From positions 9,796,001 through 9,860,000 of the forward strand of contig OZ231127.1 in the NCBI GenBank assembly GCA_965153355.1: a stretch of 64,000 nt of DNA, written 5' to 3'. The notes beneath the pieces were generated by a model, which saw only the letters and a list, made by a program, of their open reading frames with translations, searched no databases and had not been told where the DNA came from. Shown in pieces: positions 1 through 11,903 of this stretch. The position numbers and the translations under genes are program-made. Each line of letters starts with the position of its first letter. Positions within the stretch are counted from its first letter, which is position 1. The stretch is from Flaccisagitta enflata (Eukaryota > Chaetognatha > Sagittoidea > Aphragmophora).

Positions 1-1180
1 TTTCTCATCTCCTTTCCTTCTTTTCTTCTTTTTTTTCTTCTTTTTCATGTTTTTCTTTTTCATCATCACGATTTCAAGCAATCAGACCACCCAATCAGAC
101 TAATCCAGTCAAAAAGACAAACTAGATCTGTCAAACATTCAAATGCAAAAAGATGATACTAATGGACATCTTATTTCTTTGGGGTGTATAACACAATTGA
201 CACGGAGTTTTCATTCCACTAAGAGGGAGGGGAATTGTGCGAATATGAGAACCAGAGAGAACGTTTGTTTTTTTTTTCTTATTTTCAAACAGTTTCTCTC
301 TATCTCTACTTATTTCTCTTTTCTATTTTTATGAGGGAGACGACAAAAATTTAAACTTGGTGCGAAACGGCAAAGGAGAGAGCAGGATGACATCTACAAT
401 CTGTTTTCCAAAAAAGAATTGGAGATCTAATAATAGAAATAATAAGAGAAATAATAACGTTGAACGAGGTTTGTGTGTGTGTAGGGGAACATCGACAAAG
501 AGTGCGATAAAAAAAAGAATCATAAGTCTATGACACATACATACAAGGAGGCAAATTTGATTGGGGGCTCAACAACGAACATGAGGTTGGGGCATGACAA
601 GGGGGTTTTGTGCAAACTGGGCATCCTACAAAATTGGGGGTTCCCTTATTTTTGTTTCCCCCCTTTTTTTTTCGTTTTGTTTACGTAAACACCTCTCTTA
701 AACCATTTTTGTCTCACTTTTAGTTTTCCTCTTCCTCATGTAAAACTGTAATTTTACAAAAAGCGAGAGGAACAGAGAGAAAAAAAAAGTGTGACACGAT
801 AAAGTGAGAGATAGGAAAATGGAGATGGAATTTTTTTTGAAAATTAAAGAAAAAAAAACATCCAGTTTCCGCAGTAAAAAAAATTCTATGTCTCTTTAAT
901 GGCAATTAGAAGAAAAAAAAAAAGTTGTCAAAGAGAAGAGAAGAGAAAGAATTAAACGGGACCATAATCTCATTAGTCATTCACGTACCTGTCTAGGTAA
1001 AGCGCAGCTCCGTTAGACAACGCCTCTTCCACACAGAGAGAGAGACAGAGAGACACTCTTAAAATAGAGTGAGAGGGAGGCTACAGAGGAGGAGGAGGAC
1101 CAGGAGGGATAGCCTCTTCTACCAGCGATTTTTTTTTATGTCGGGCGGTTCATATGAAGATGAATATGGTAAGCGTATAG
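1..1180. other. No gene seen; AT-rich homopolymer-rich DNA
   Basis: The stretch holds many runs of T or A, purine-rich patches and short frames only. No domain, RNA gene or transposon end was recognised. The few open frames are under 75 codons, compositionally biased and without recognisable motifs. Confidence 0.6.
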
Positions 1181-1221
1181 TGCGTGTACAGTACGTGTAC
1201 AGTACGTGTACAGTGCGTGTA
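1181..1221. repeat. 11-bp tandem repeat made of nested palindromes
   Basis: About 3.7 copies of GTGTACAGTAC, the third ending GTGC. Each unit contains the palindromes GTAC and TGTACA, so the array can fold in several registers. Confidence 0.85.
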
Positions 1222-1560
1222 CTGCTGATGGTGAGGCCGCGATTGAACTACAACTACAATTGCAATTCTATATCGCGGGTAGTTTTGTAGTTTTTTTTTT
1301 GTACCCTTTTTGTTTGTGTTTGTTCAGTTTTGTTTTCGTGTTTCGAATTTTGACCGCGTATTTGCGCTTGACTAATTTTCTCAAACAATGATGTGACAAT
1401 GAAGTGTCGTAAGAGAGTTGTTGAAACTTGATTGATACTAACTATGAAAACGAAATGAAATCCTAGAGTGTTTAAAACTACTTTCTCGAGATTTTTGTTT
1501 TGAATTTATCTCTGTTTCTCTTTCTTATTTCCAATTGCGAAATGTTGTAGATATGGTAAC

Positions 1561-1561
1561 G

Positions 1562-1595
<34 letters not shown>

Positions 1596-1615
1596 AGTTG
1601 TTGTAGTTGTTGTAG

Positions 1616-1680
<65 letters not shown>
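1561..1680. repeat. (GTT)n microsatellite, 120 bp
   Basis: Trinucleotide array interrupted around 1594-1620 by GTAGTT variants. The interruptions are themselves periodic (GTTGTA three times), which suggests a local second expansion. Confidence 0.95.
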
Positions 1681-1681
<1 letters not shown>

Positions 1682-1745
1682 CAGAGACGCTTAGCGGACG
1701 AATGCTGATGAAAGATGAGATGCGTCGCCGTGCGTAGGAATAAGA

Positions 1746-1940
1746 ATGATGGATGTAATTTCAGTTGAACGTCAAAGTAAGCGAGATGAGGAGGAAATTG
1801 AGGAACTACATGAGGAGGATGAGGAGGAAATTGAGGAACTACATGAGGAGGATGAGGAGGAAATTGAGGAACTACATGAGGAGGATGAGGAGAATGTAGA
1901 TGAGATAAGACTACGTAACTCCACAAGACGTAGTTCCTAA
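1746..1940 (+). other. Short acidic open frame over a 33-bp repeat
   Basis: A 64-codon frame contains three exact in-frame copies of an 11-residue acidic unit (DEEEIEELHEE), from units starting at 1785, 1818 and 1851, with a partial fourth. Eleven-residue acidic periodicity can form helices, so this could be an exon of a low-complexity protein. No splice context, partner exon or homologue was recognised. A non-coding GAG-rich minisatellite explains it equally well. Confidence 0.2.
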
Positions 1941-2002
1941 TAACGTTGATGATGAAGATGATTCATTCGTGACAAAGTTGATTTTTGTCATAAGTCCGCG
2001 GC

Positions 2003-2242
2003 GCGTCACCCGTCAACTGGTTTTGTCACCCCGTCAACTGGTTTTGTCACCCCGTCAACTGGTTTTGTCACCCGGTCACTTGGTTTGTCACTCCGCAACT
2101 GGTTTTGTCACCACGTCAACTGGTTTTGTCACCCGTCAACTGGTTTTGTCACCCCGCAACTGGTTTTGTCACCACGTCAACTGGGTTTGTCACCCCGTCA
2201 ACTGGGTTTGTCACCCCGCAACTGGTTTTGTCACCCGTCGCT
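2003..2242. repeat. ~21-bp minisatellite (CGTCAACTGGTTTTGTCACC)
   Basis: About eleven imperfect copies of a unit of 19-21 bp. Copies vary in CCGTCAAC/CCGCAAC and GGTTTT/GGGTTT, and the length variation shifts the frame. Open frames of 71-168 codons on the plus strand here are by-products of stop-free units. Confidence 0.9.
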
Positions 2243-2356
2243 CGGGAATCTTCTATCACCAGTCAATCGCTCAATCTTCATCCACGAACATTCGATTTGA
2301 CGAGTTCTCTTTGCCTTTTGTTCTTGGTTTCTTCAAGCACCTCTTTCTTCATTTCC

Positions 2357-2430
2357 GTCACTTAAAGTTGCGTCAGTTAAAGTTGCGTCAATCAAAGTTG
2401 CGTCACTTGAAGTTGCGTCACATGTCACAA
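2357..2430. repeat. 15-bp tandem repeat (GTCACTTAAAGTTGC)
   Basis: Four to five units with changes at the CACTTA positions. It shares the GTCAC core with the 2003-2242 array about 115 bp upstream. Confidence 0.8.
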
Positions 2431-2859
2431 GCTTTTTTTTTTTTGCTACCAACGCTGCTGAATTTGTTCCAGTGATGATATTCTAAGGTTTATATCCTTT
2501 ATCCTCGTCACTCGATCTTCCAGAGGAACATTCATTCGCGTTACGAGATGACAATAACTGCAAGGACAACAAAATGAAGAACTTGGTTGAAGATGATCTT
2601 GGACAAAAAGATAACCAACGAAGCTTCGAAGGTTTTAAAGCCGAAAAAGTGGATAATTATTACTTTCTTTAAAGGCGAGAGATTGATAATTAATTAATCA
2701 TGATTCCCGTCTTGCGCACGCTTATTTTCAGCGCTAAATGTCTCTTTTTTTTTCTTCTTCTTTTTTTCTCTCTATCTGTCTTTCAGTAAATATATCCGTT
2801 TTTGCATCCGCTTTCTGTTAAAGAGAAAGAAAGAAACTCTATCTAGGCGCAAATAAGCA

Positions 2860-2865
<6 letters not shown>
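2431..2865. other. No gene seen
   Basis: Unique-looking AT-rich DNA ending in pyrimidine runs. No motif recognised on either strand. Confidence 0.5.

Positions 2866-2952
<87 letters not shown>
2866..2952. repeat. (GA)n microsatellite, ~87 bp
   Basis: Uninterrupted GA array followed by degenerate GACA repeats to about 2995. All apparent frames of Arg-Glu or Leu-Ser repeats across it are artefacts. Confidence 0.97.
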
Positions 2953-2955
<3 letters not shown>

Positions 2956-3783
2956 CAAAGACAAGCAGAGACAGACAGACAGTAACAGACAGAGAGGCAG
3001 AAAGAAAGGAGATTCGCGTGTTTTGTGTTTTTACTGTGTTTCTCTTTTTCTCGTCTCTGCAATTGATTTTGTTTTCGTTTAGGAACCTCTTGTCTCCTGA
3101 ATGATGATTTTTCCTTCGAGTTTTTCCCTGCTTTACTTGATGTTGATATTGTTGTTGTTTTTTATGTTGTTGATATTGTTGCTTATGGTGTTTATATTTT
3201 TGTTTTTGTTGATCCTGTCGTTGTGATTCTCCTTGTAAAATTTCTGGTCTCAATTTTATTTTCGGGACATGTGCGGTTTGATTTACGTACGAGGAAAAGG
3301 GTGAATATGATCTTACATTCCAGGGTTCACAGAAAATATGAGACAAGAGGATTTCTAACAATATTATCGCATTTCCAACGACGAAAATATGCACAACAAC
3401 AACTACACTGAAGACGAGGGGTTGCAGTGAGGAGGAGAAGGTGGAGGAGGAGAATGATGAGGAGGAAGAGGAGGAGGAGGACCAGGTGGTGGTGATGGTG
3501 ATGATATACGGAAAGGGACTTGTGTATACTTTCTGTATATCAATTTTTGAGGGATTTGAAGAAGGGGAGGTGGAGATTTGAAAAGGGGATTGGAACAAAA
3601 AAATCAACGATGAGAAAATAAATACATCAAAATTACGATCACGAATAATGTATCTCAAGCATGCACTAAATTTTGGATTAACGAAAAAGATGAAAATGAA
3701 TGATAAAACCAAAATGTTAGTTGTATTGTCGAGATTGCGGCTTGACAAAGGTTTTCTTAACATTTTTACCGCATTTCTTATAT
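2953..3783. other. No gene seen; T-rich then GGA-rich low complexity
   Basis: Around 3140-3230 the strand carries a GTTGTT-type low-complexity run. At 3420-3500 it carries GAGGAG purine repeats. A minus-strand frame of about 317 codons spans this and the GA array, but it consists of Ser/Thr-rich and Leu-Ser runs and is not believed to be a gene. Confidence 0.5.
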
Positions 3784-6218
3784 GGGTGCACCACACAGAA
3801 ATCAGTAGATATCAAGTTTTTCATGGTTTTTAGCCAGATTTTGTTATTTTTTCAGGGTAAACTCATTTTGACACCTCCCCATGCTACTATAACAGTTTAT
3901 GTTTGACCTTCAATAGGCAATTTTAGGTTTCTATAAGCAAATGCATGATAAATTGTACATTTATAGACAAGATTACCATTGACCAGCTCAACTTTGATAT
4001 TCAATTATGGGTAAAATAGAGCAACCAGTGCCACCTCCACTTGTTTTTTAGTGATACAACACCATGAAAAGCAATCAAGGCAAAAATGAGAAAAATCGCC
4101 GCTGTTATTGTATTTTTAGTTCATTAGAACGGTCATGAAAGAGTTTTTTGTACATTTTTTCATCTAGAAAACAGTTTTACTGTACCCCAGCCAATTGGTC
4201 AAAATGACCTTTTGTTTGGGTTTGATCTAGAGGTCAGGGTGTACTGACTTTAGTTATCAGGGTTCTATGCTAGAGAATTCAACAAAAGATCACCGTTTTC
4301 TAGTTCTTTTGATCGCCTCTAAGGACCCATCAAAAAACGCCTACAGTGCACTATTTAAACAGAAGGGGGCCAAATCCTACACTATGAAATCTGGTAAAAA
4401 CAGTCAAATCATGATAAGTCGAAGCAAAATGAACTGATCTTTTGCTAAATTTTTCAAATTATACTTTAATATTCATAATTTGAAAGATTTGTAAGCTTTT
4501 TATTCAAACTAATGGTAACAAAAACAACACAAAAAATTTTCAAATTTTTATTGCTTTTTCTTTGATTTTTTTATCATAAATTGTCGTAAGTCTTGTTGTG
4601 AGTATCTTTTTCAATGAAAACAATTATTTTGTGCTTCTCTGAGGCAAACCCAAGGTCTCTGGACATGATTTTAACCAATAAAACAAAAAAATGTAAGTCT
4701 ATCTTTCCCCTTTAAAGGGTGCACCACACAGAAATCAGTAGATATTAAGTTTTTCATGGTTTTTAGCCAGATTTTGTTATTTTTTCAGGTTTAACTCATT
4801 TTGACACCTCCCCATGCTACTATTACAGTTTATGTTTGACCTTCAATAGGCAATTTTAGGTTTCTATAAGCAAATGCATGATAAATTGTACATTTATAGA
4901 CAAGATTACCATTGACCAGCTCAACTTTGATATTCAGTTATGGGTAAAATAGAGCAACCAGTGCCACCTCCACTTGTTTTTTAGTGATACAACACCATGA
5001 AAAGCAATCAAGGCAAAAATGAGAAAAATCGCCGCTGTTATTGTATTTTTAGTTCATTAGAACGGTCATGAAAGAGTTTTTTGTACATTTTTCATCTAGA
5101 AAACAGTTTTACTGTACCCCAGCCAATGGTCAAAATGACCTTTTGTTTGGGTTTGATCTAGAGGTCAGGGTGTACTGACTTTAGTTATCAGGGTTCTATG
5201 CTAGAGAATTCAACAAAAGATCACCGTTTTCTAGTTCTTTTGATCGCCTCTAAGGACTCATCAAAAAACGCCTACAGTGCACCACACAGAAATCAGAAGG
5301 GGGCCAAATCCTACACTATGAAATCTGGTAAAAACAGTCAAATCATGATAAGTCGAAGCAAAATGAACTGATCTTTTGCTAAATTTTTCAAATTATACTT
5401 TAATATTCATAATTTGAAAGATTTGTAAGCTTTTTATTCAAACTAATGGTAACAAAAACAACACAAAAAATTTTCAAATTTTTATTGCTTTTTCTTTGAT
5501 TTTTTTATCATAAATGGTCGTAAGTCTTGTTGTGAGTATCTTTTTCAATGAAAACAATTATTTTGTGCTTCTCTGAGGCAAACCCAAGGTCTCTGGACAT
5601 GATTTTAACCAATAAAACAAAAAAATGTAAGTCTATCTTTCCCCTTTAAAGGGTGCACCACACAGAAATCAGTAGATATTAAGTTTTTCATGGTTTTTAG
5701 CCAGATTTTGTTATTTTTTCAGGGTAAACTCATTTTGACACCTCCCCATGCTACTATTACAGTTTATGTTTGACCTTCAATAGGCAATTTTAGGTTTCTA
5801 TAAGCAAATGCATGATAAATTGTACATTTATAGACAAGATTACCATTGACCAGCTCAACTTTGATATTCAATTATGGGTAAAATAGAGCAACCAGTGCCA
5901 CCTCCACTTGTTTTTTAGTGATACAACACCATGAAAAGCAATCAAGGCAAAAATGAGAAAAATCGCCGCTGTTATTGTATTTTTAGTTCATTAGAACGGT
6001 CATGAAAGAGTTTTTTGTACATTTTTTCATCTAGAAAACAGTTTTACTGTACCCCAGCCAATTGGTCAAAATGACCTTTTGTTTGGGTTTGATCTAGAGG
6101 TCAGGGTGTACTGACTTTAGTTATCAGGGTTCTATGCTAGAGAATTCAACAAAAGATCATGGTTTTCTAGTTCTTTTGATCGCCTCTAAGGACCCATCAA
6201 AAAACGCCTACAGTGCAC
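3784..6218. repeat. Large tandem repeat: 933-bp unit, two full copies and a partial third
   Basis: Copies begin with GGGTGCACCACACAGAAATC at 3784, 4717 and 5651, giving periods of 933 and 934 bp. Copies look about 98-99% identical by eye. The third stops at 6218 on GTGCAC, matching internal GTGCAC sites at 4347 and 5277. The structure is therefore A-B-A-B-A, with A about 568 bp bounded by GTGCAC and B about 365 bp. No open frame over 60 codons lies in the unit. It may be a small satellite, an LTR-like A-B-A array or a tandem mobile element; none is proven. Confidence 0.95.
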
Positions 6219-6481
6219 TAATATATTTCGAAAACTATTTATCAACGTTTGTTTTTTTTTTCTCTTGACGTGAAAGTTCTCAAGTCACTTTAAATCATTA
6301 GGCCGTGATGGTGATAAATAGAACCTTACTTATTTCCCCAACAATGAGAACAGGAATGTCTTGTATTCTCTTATCAAGACTTCCACCTTCTGTATGTCTG
6401 CCTGTGACAGCCTATCAGTCTGTACTTCTTCGACTGTTTGTCTGTGTGTGGGTGTGGGTGTGTGTACACGTATGCGTCTGC

Positions 6482-6482
<1 letters not shown>

Positions 6483-6554
<72 letters not shown>
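6483..6554. repeat. (CT)n microsatellite
   Basis: 72-bp CT array preceded by GT-rich DNA (6438-6475). Confidence 0.97.
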
Positions 6555-6556
<2 letters not shown>

Positions 6557-6636
6557 CTTCTATGCCTATGTGTCTCGCGGAATAAGAAATAAGTCGTTTT
6601 TTCTGCCAAGGTCGAGAAATGAAGCTGAAGAAGTAG

Positions 6637-6830
6637 GCGAGGCTTGTTAGAGTGAGGGCGTGTGTCTACTCAAGACCAAAAACGAGTTTGTTCCCATCAA
6701 ACACGTTCACGCGAGGCTGGTTAGAGTGACGCGAGGCTGGTTAGAGTGACGCGAGGCTGGTTAGAGTGAGGGCGTGTTTTTGCTGACGACCAAAAATGTG
6801 TTTGTTCCCGTTGAACGCATTTACAGCTTG
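6637..6830. repeat. 20-bp tandem repeat inside a longer duplicated block
   Basis: GCGAGGCTGGTTAGAGTGAC starts at 6711, 6731 and 6751. A longer block (6637-6710 and 6751-6830) repeats with divergence: GCGAGGC, then GAGGGCGTGT, then ACCAAAAA, then TTTGTTCCC. Two nested scales of duplication are present. Confidence 0.85.
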
Positions 6831-7200
6831 AACACATTCATGAATTTTATAGTCCCACCAAAAAGTGAGTGAAGTGAAAGAGCAAGCCTGTGAACAGAGC
6901 GAGTGAATAAAGTAAGCGCAGCAAAACAGAGCACTCTGTAGCAAGTGAATGGAATGAGCAGTGTGAGCGAACAAACGTAGCGAGCGACCGAGTGGCCCCG
7001 TTAAATACGCGATTGTCTGCGACTAGAAACGCCTCCTCAGAAAGGAAGCAAAGGAGGAACGTAAGAAAGATTGAAAGAAAAGAAAAGGAAAGAAAAGGAA
7101 AGGAAAGGAATAAAAATGCAGCAGGAAAAAAATATGAAGGAAAAACCGATGCGGCGTGAAAAAAAGGAGAATAGCTCTCTATAGCTATATACGCACGTGA

Positions 7201-7224
7201 AAGAGAGAGAGAGAGAGAGAGAGA

Positions 7225-7270
<46 letters not shown>
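7201..7270. repeat. (GA)n-(CA)n compound microsatellite
   Basis: GA array 7201-7226 passes directly into a CA array 7227-7270. Confidence 0.95.
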
Positions 7271-7273
<3 letters not shown>

Positions 7274-7478
7274 CTAATTCGTCCGGGCGCGGGCCAACTA
7301 ATAACTGGAAGGACAGTTTGACACAAACATAAGACATTCCCAGATAAATCATTTTCAAAAAAAAGAAAAAAAAAGAACAAAAGAAAAATTTCCCAAGCAA
7401 ATATTCACTGAAGGCCATGAAATAAATACAAAATGTTTTTTCCTTCTTCTTTGTGATGTATATCTTGGATTTTTTTTA

Positions 7479-7580
7479 GATGCGCCAAAGCACCTCTATA
7501 ACTGGCTGTGTCCGTCTGTTGGTCTGTTGGTCGGCATTCCTTATACCTTATTGGCCAATTGGCTTTGTTTTTCTTTCCCA
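7479..7580 (+). mobile_element. Hairpin-family (H) remnant, GTGC-type stem
   Basis: Begins with a short stem (GATGCGCCAAAGCACC) followed by CTCTATAACTGGCTGTGTCC and a degenerate GTCTGTTGGTC core. This is the same order as the main H family but with a different stem. A near-identical start occurs at 59211. Only the hairpin-proximal part is recognisable. Confidence 0.6.
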
Positions 7581-8054
7581 TAAGCAAATCAGAAGAATGA
7601 AGCGGAAATGATGTTGACAAGAAGAAGAGACGGTGGCAATGGAAAGAGCCAAAAAGGCGGCACTCACATAAAGAAATTGAGATGTTAAAAACTATCAATA
7701 TAACAAAGTCGGATATAAATATTTTATAGCACAAAAAGCGAGCAGGGGAAAATTGTGAAGAAGCAACCTTGCCAAGAAGTAGAACAAAAAGAAAGTAAGG
7801 CACAGTCCATAAAGACAAAGGCAGATACTTCGCCGAATGAATAAATGAGTGAATTCATGAGTCAATCCATAATTGAGTGGACAAAAAACGACGAAGACGT
7901 GTGACGATATCCTTCAATACGAATCTTAATCAGGCTTTATGTAGCAATATTATCTGTAATGCGCTCCACAATACATGACAATAATCTGATTGGTTAATTG
8001 GGTCTATCGGCCCAAATTGGGGACGCTGTTTGAAATGAACAGGCTGGCGGGAAT
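7581..8054. other. No gene seen
   Basis: Unique-looking A-rich DNA. Nothing recognised on either strand. Confidence 0.5.
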
Positions 8055-8285
8055 GAGTAAACAATCAGATAGACCTTTAGCCAAAGGCAAGGGTTAACAG
8101 ACAGACAAAAAGATGCAAGTGTTAACAATCAGACAGACAAAAAAAATGCAAGCAACAATAAACAACCAGACAGACAGAAAAACGCAAGCGCATAGATATT
8201 CAGACAGACAAACAGACGCATCCAACCCGACAGACAAAAAGACGCGAACAAGAAGTAAACAACCAGACAGTCGAAGAAACAAACA
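8055..8285. repeat. ~28-bp degenerate minisatellite with CAGACAGACA core
   Basis: Six to eight diverged units of the form AACAACCAGACAGACAAAAA plus GACGCAAG. The GACA tetranucleotide core resembles the core of H-family elements, so it may be an expansion from one. Confidence 0.7.
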
Positions 8286-8346
8286 ACTCACATTCGTGAC
8301 GCGAGAGTGTTTCTGTTAACCACGAGTTCAAACTGTGGCGTAACAA

Positions 8347-8348
<2 letters not shown>

Positions 8349-8404
<56 letters not shown>
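8349..8404. repeat. (GA)n microsatellite
   Basis: 56-bp uninterrupted GA array. Confidence 0.97.
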
Positions 8405-8405
<1 letters not shown>

Positions 8406-8794
8406 GCCATTTCTCACCACGAGCAAGCAGAACGAAAAAAAAAAAAAGAAAAAAAGAAACAAAAAAGAGAGAGACGAGTGAACAGTTGTGTACCACGTGA
8501 TACCCTTTACTGTTTCACAAATAATTCTGTTGTTCTGCTTTGTTTTTGTTTTTTTGTTTTTTTTTTATAAACATCTGATCAGCCGATGAAAAGATGGCGT
8601 CTTTTAAACATTGTTGTTTCCGAAAATGCCGACAGATCTTGGACAACCATATTGTATTGTATTGGTCAAGAAAGAAGAGTACAAGCCATTAGCCATTAGC
8701 ACTCAATGAAAAATCTAACAGTAATCCAAATTCAGGTTTTCAATAGCAAGTTTTTTTTTTTTTTTGTAGCCTGTGGAATGTTGGCTAAAAAGAA

Positions 8795-9111
8795 CAAGAG
8801 TGAATAAGACGCTGATGATGAAAAAGAACAAAGAAAAAAATAACGGAGGAAAAAAGAAGAAAATGACGGAGGAAAAAAGAAGAAAAGAGGAAAAAAAAGA
8901 GGAAAGAGGAAAAAAGAGGAAAGAGGTAGGCAGAAAAAGAAGAAAAAGGGAGACAAAAAAAAAGAAGAAAAAATGCCGCGGGCAAAAAATAGAAAGAAAG
9001 AAAAAGAAGAAAGCTTGAAGGCGAAAGCTGCATCACTGCAGATCCGCTAACTGGTGACCCTTGGTGAAAGGCAAAACAGAGAGAGACGAAATAGGAGAAG
9101 AAAGTCAGTGT

Positions 9112-9154
<43 letters not shown>

Positions 9155-9480
9155 TGTACGGCCGGAGCAAAGGGGGAGGAAAGAAGAAACATAAACACAA
9201 ATTAAGGAATAGCCGAAGTAGAAGAAGGAATGTAACAAAGAGTCAAAAACCAAACAAAGTTGAAATTATTAGAAAGAGAGAAAGAAAGAAAGAAAAAAAA
9301 GAAATAAATATGAAAAGAATAAAAGAAACAAAGGAAATTAAAGATCACTCAAACGCATATAATATATGCTCGATAGTTTGGCCGGTAAACGGTCGTAATA
9401 ACAGCGGGAAACAAAGATATCACATAAAAAAATAAAAACCAACGAAAAAAAAAGCAAAGAAAAACGGCAGAAAAGATAAA
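8795..9480. other. Purine-rich strand-asymmetric tract
   Basis: The plus strand is almost entirely A and G over several hundred bases (8795-9015 and 9075-9330), including a (GA)n array at 9117-9152. Lys/Glu/Arg-rich frames on plus and Phe/Leu/Ser-rich frames on minus are consequences of this bias. No gene is supported. Confidence 0.7.
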
Positions 9481-10157
9481 AACTTTATCGAGTATTGTTT
9501 TGGCTACTCGGATTTCAGACAGATAGATACACATTCTCTAAAAGGTGGGAGAGAAGAAAGGATGAAGATTGAAGAGGAGGAGACAAGAAAGGGGGCGAAG
9601 ACAACAAAAACATATTTTAGCAATTGTTATTGGCCTAGGGTGCTGACGATGCGGGCGTATTTTTGGACAAGTAGAACTCGTTTACACTGAAAATCCCGAG
9701 CTCTTGTATGGACATGAGACGAGTGATTACTGATAAGCAGGAGTATTTGTGTATTCGAGTTGATTTTGATTGTATTGGAAGCATAGTGTTTGGTAGGTGG
9801 CGCTAAAAGTGACCGTGTGAGTATCTTCAATGCTGGAGACACAAGCACAACACATGCCCAGGCTTTTAGTAAAAGTTTATAGAGGTACTATTTCTTCATT
9901 TATCAATTCTCCATTGAACTATTCTCCGTAGATACAATAAGCCCAAGAGCAATTGCTTGACGTGGCTAATTTGTTGCATGACAAATGCTTTTTTGCCATT
10001 TCGGACTGACAGTCTTGCAGGGCATGGCATAGAAAAGCTTGGCCTCATCTACAAAACAAACAGAGATGATGTAAGAAAACGACTTTGAGAGCGGCCAAAG
10101 CGTCAGAAAATTTCCTTTAACCATCTTCTCAGTCAATTACGGTCATAAAGCTAAAAG
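9481..10157. other. No gene seen
   Basis: Unique-looking DNA of mixed composition. A 73-codon minus-strand frame at 9627-9848 shows no recognisable motif. Confidence 0.5.
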
Positions 10158-10164
10158 ATGAAGA

Positions 10165-10748
<584 letters not shown>

Positions 10749-10810
10749 CCTAATAGAAAGGCAGTGACATCAAGCCGTAAGATTAGGTCCAACTTGGACA
10801 AGCCAGAATG

Positions 10811-11903
10811 ACAAGTGGAGAAGAAAGCCAAGAAAGCAAAGCCAAGAAAAAAGATGAGAAAATCGAAGAGAGAAAAAGAATAGGACAAAAATAGAAAAGA
10901 AAAGTAGGATAAAGGGAAATCAGGTGAGGACTGGCGAGTGACGAGTGACTCCTGGTGGGTGATTAATGACTGTTTGTAGGTGACGACATGGAGCGACAAC
11001 TGGCTGCATATTGGTGAAGACTGGCGAGTGAAGAGTGACTGCAGATTGGTGAGGACTCGACTGTCAAGTGGTATGGAAGACAGAAGAAATAAAGACCATA
11101 TAATTTTCCAGAGCGAAGGTGAACCTGCAGCTAGTCGCTGCCAGCGACAGAATGGCGGCAATGACCGATAGAGAATTTCCCCATTAGACTTCTTATGTTG
11201 CCGGAAAATCATGTCAGCAACAGTCATATTTCGGCAAAGGTGTAGGAGCTTGTATCCTGTTCATCGTCAATTACAGATATTCTCCTGCCCTGTGGTCTGG
11301 TTAGTCTGTCTGCCCATCATGGGGCAAACGCAAAAAATGGCGCATAGAATAAGCCGGATAGACCGTGATGGCTATGTCAGCCGAAGTGGCGGTTTTGATA
11401 AGATTAAGATGATAGCCATATTGGCAGTTTTAGCCATAATACCCATATTGATGCCTTATTGATGGCCTTGGATACATTCGGATGAATACAAAACAGATTA
11501 GGCCAAGTTGAGGTCAACTACAAATGGCTCCTTTTGCGTGTCAATGAGACTCAGTGGACGCTCGTAAATATGCAAAGCGGGCTGACATGAACTGTTTACA
11601 GTCGCTTACTAAGCGACTGCGTGTCCGTCCGTTCATAAGCAGGCATAGGTAGGTCCGCAGGTAATGCTATAGGTTAACTTGAAATCGACCAAAATAGTGA
11701 GTGATAAGCATTGCTGTCCCTGCCCACCTACAGGCGACCACTTATAGGCAGTAAATTCGGCCTTGTTCTTTAATCAACCCAGGTGTATCCGGTCTTTTCC
11801 TTTAATCAACTTGGATGTATCCGGCCTATTCCTTTAATCAACTTGGATGTATTCGGCCTTGTTCATTAATCACGTCAGATTATCCGGCCTTGTTCTTTAA
11901 ATA
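10811..11903. repeat. Tandem duplication, copy 1 (~1.09 kb)
   Basis: Starts with ACAAGTGGAGAAGAAAGCC and is followed directly by copy 2 at 11904. It includes a GAGTGA-rich minisatellite (10925-11060) and a block at 11090-11460 nearly identical to 12190-12560. At its end is an H-family element with the stem AGTCGCTTACTAAGCGACT at 11601. The 83-codon plus-strand frame (11211-11462) is conserved in copy 2 as an 81-codon frame, but duplication alone explains this. Confidence 0.92.
11755..11900. repeat. 32-bp tail repeat of TATCCGGCCTTGTTCTTTAA (also 12865-13055)
   Basis: Four to five diverged units of about 32 bp, each containing TATCCGGCCTTGTT, the sequence that ends single H-family copies elsewhere. 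The element's distal terminus has therefore been amplified in tandem. A matching array closes duplication copy 2, with one extra unit past 13014. Confidence 0.85.

Noticed and set aside
2843-3796. 317-codon minus-strand frame
   Set aside because: Made of the GA array, a GGA-rich tract giving Ser runs and a GTT-rich tract giving Gln/His runs; no domain in the rest.
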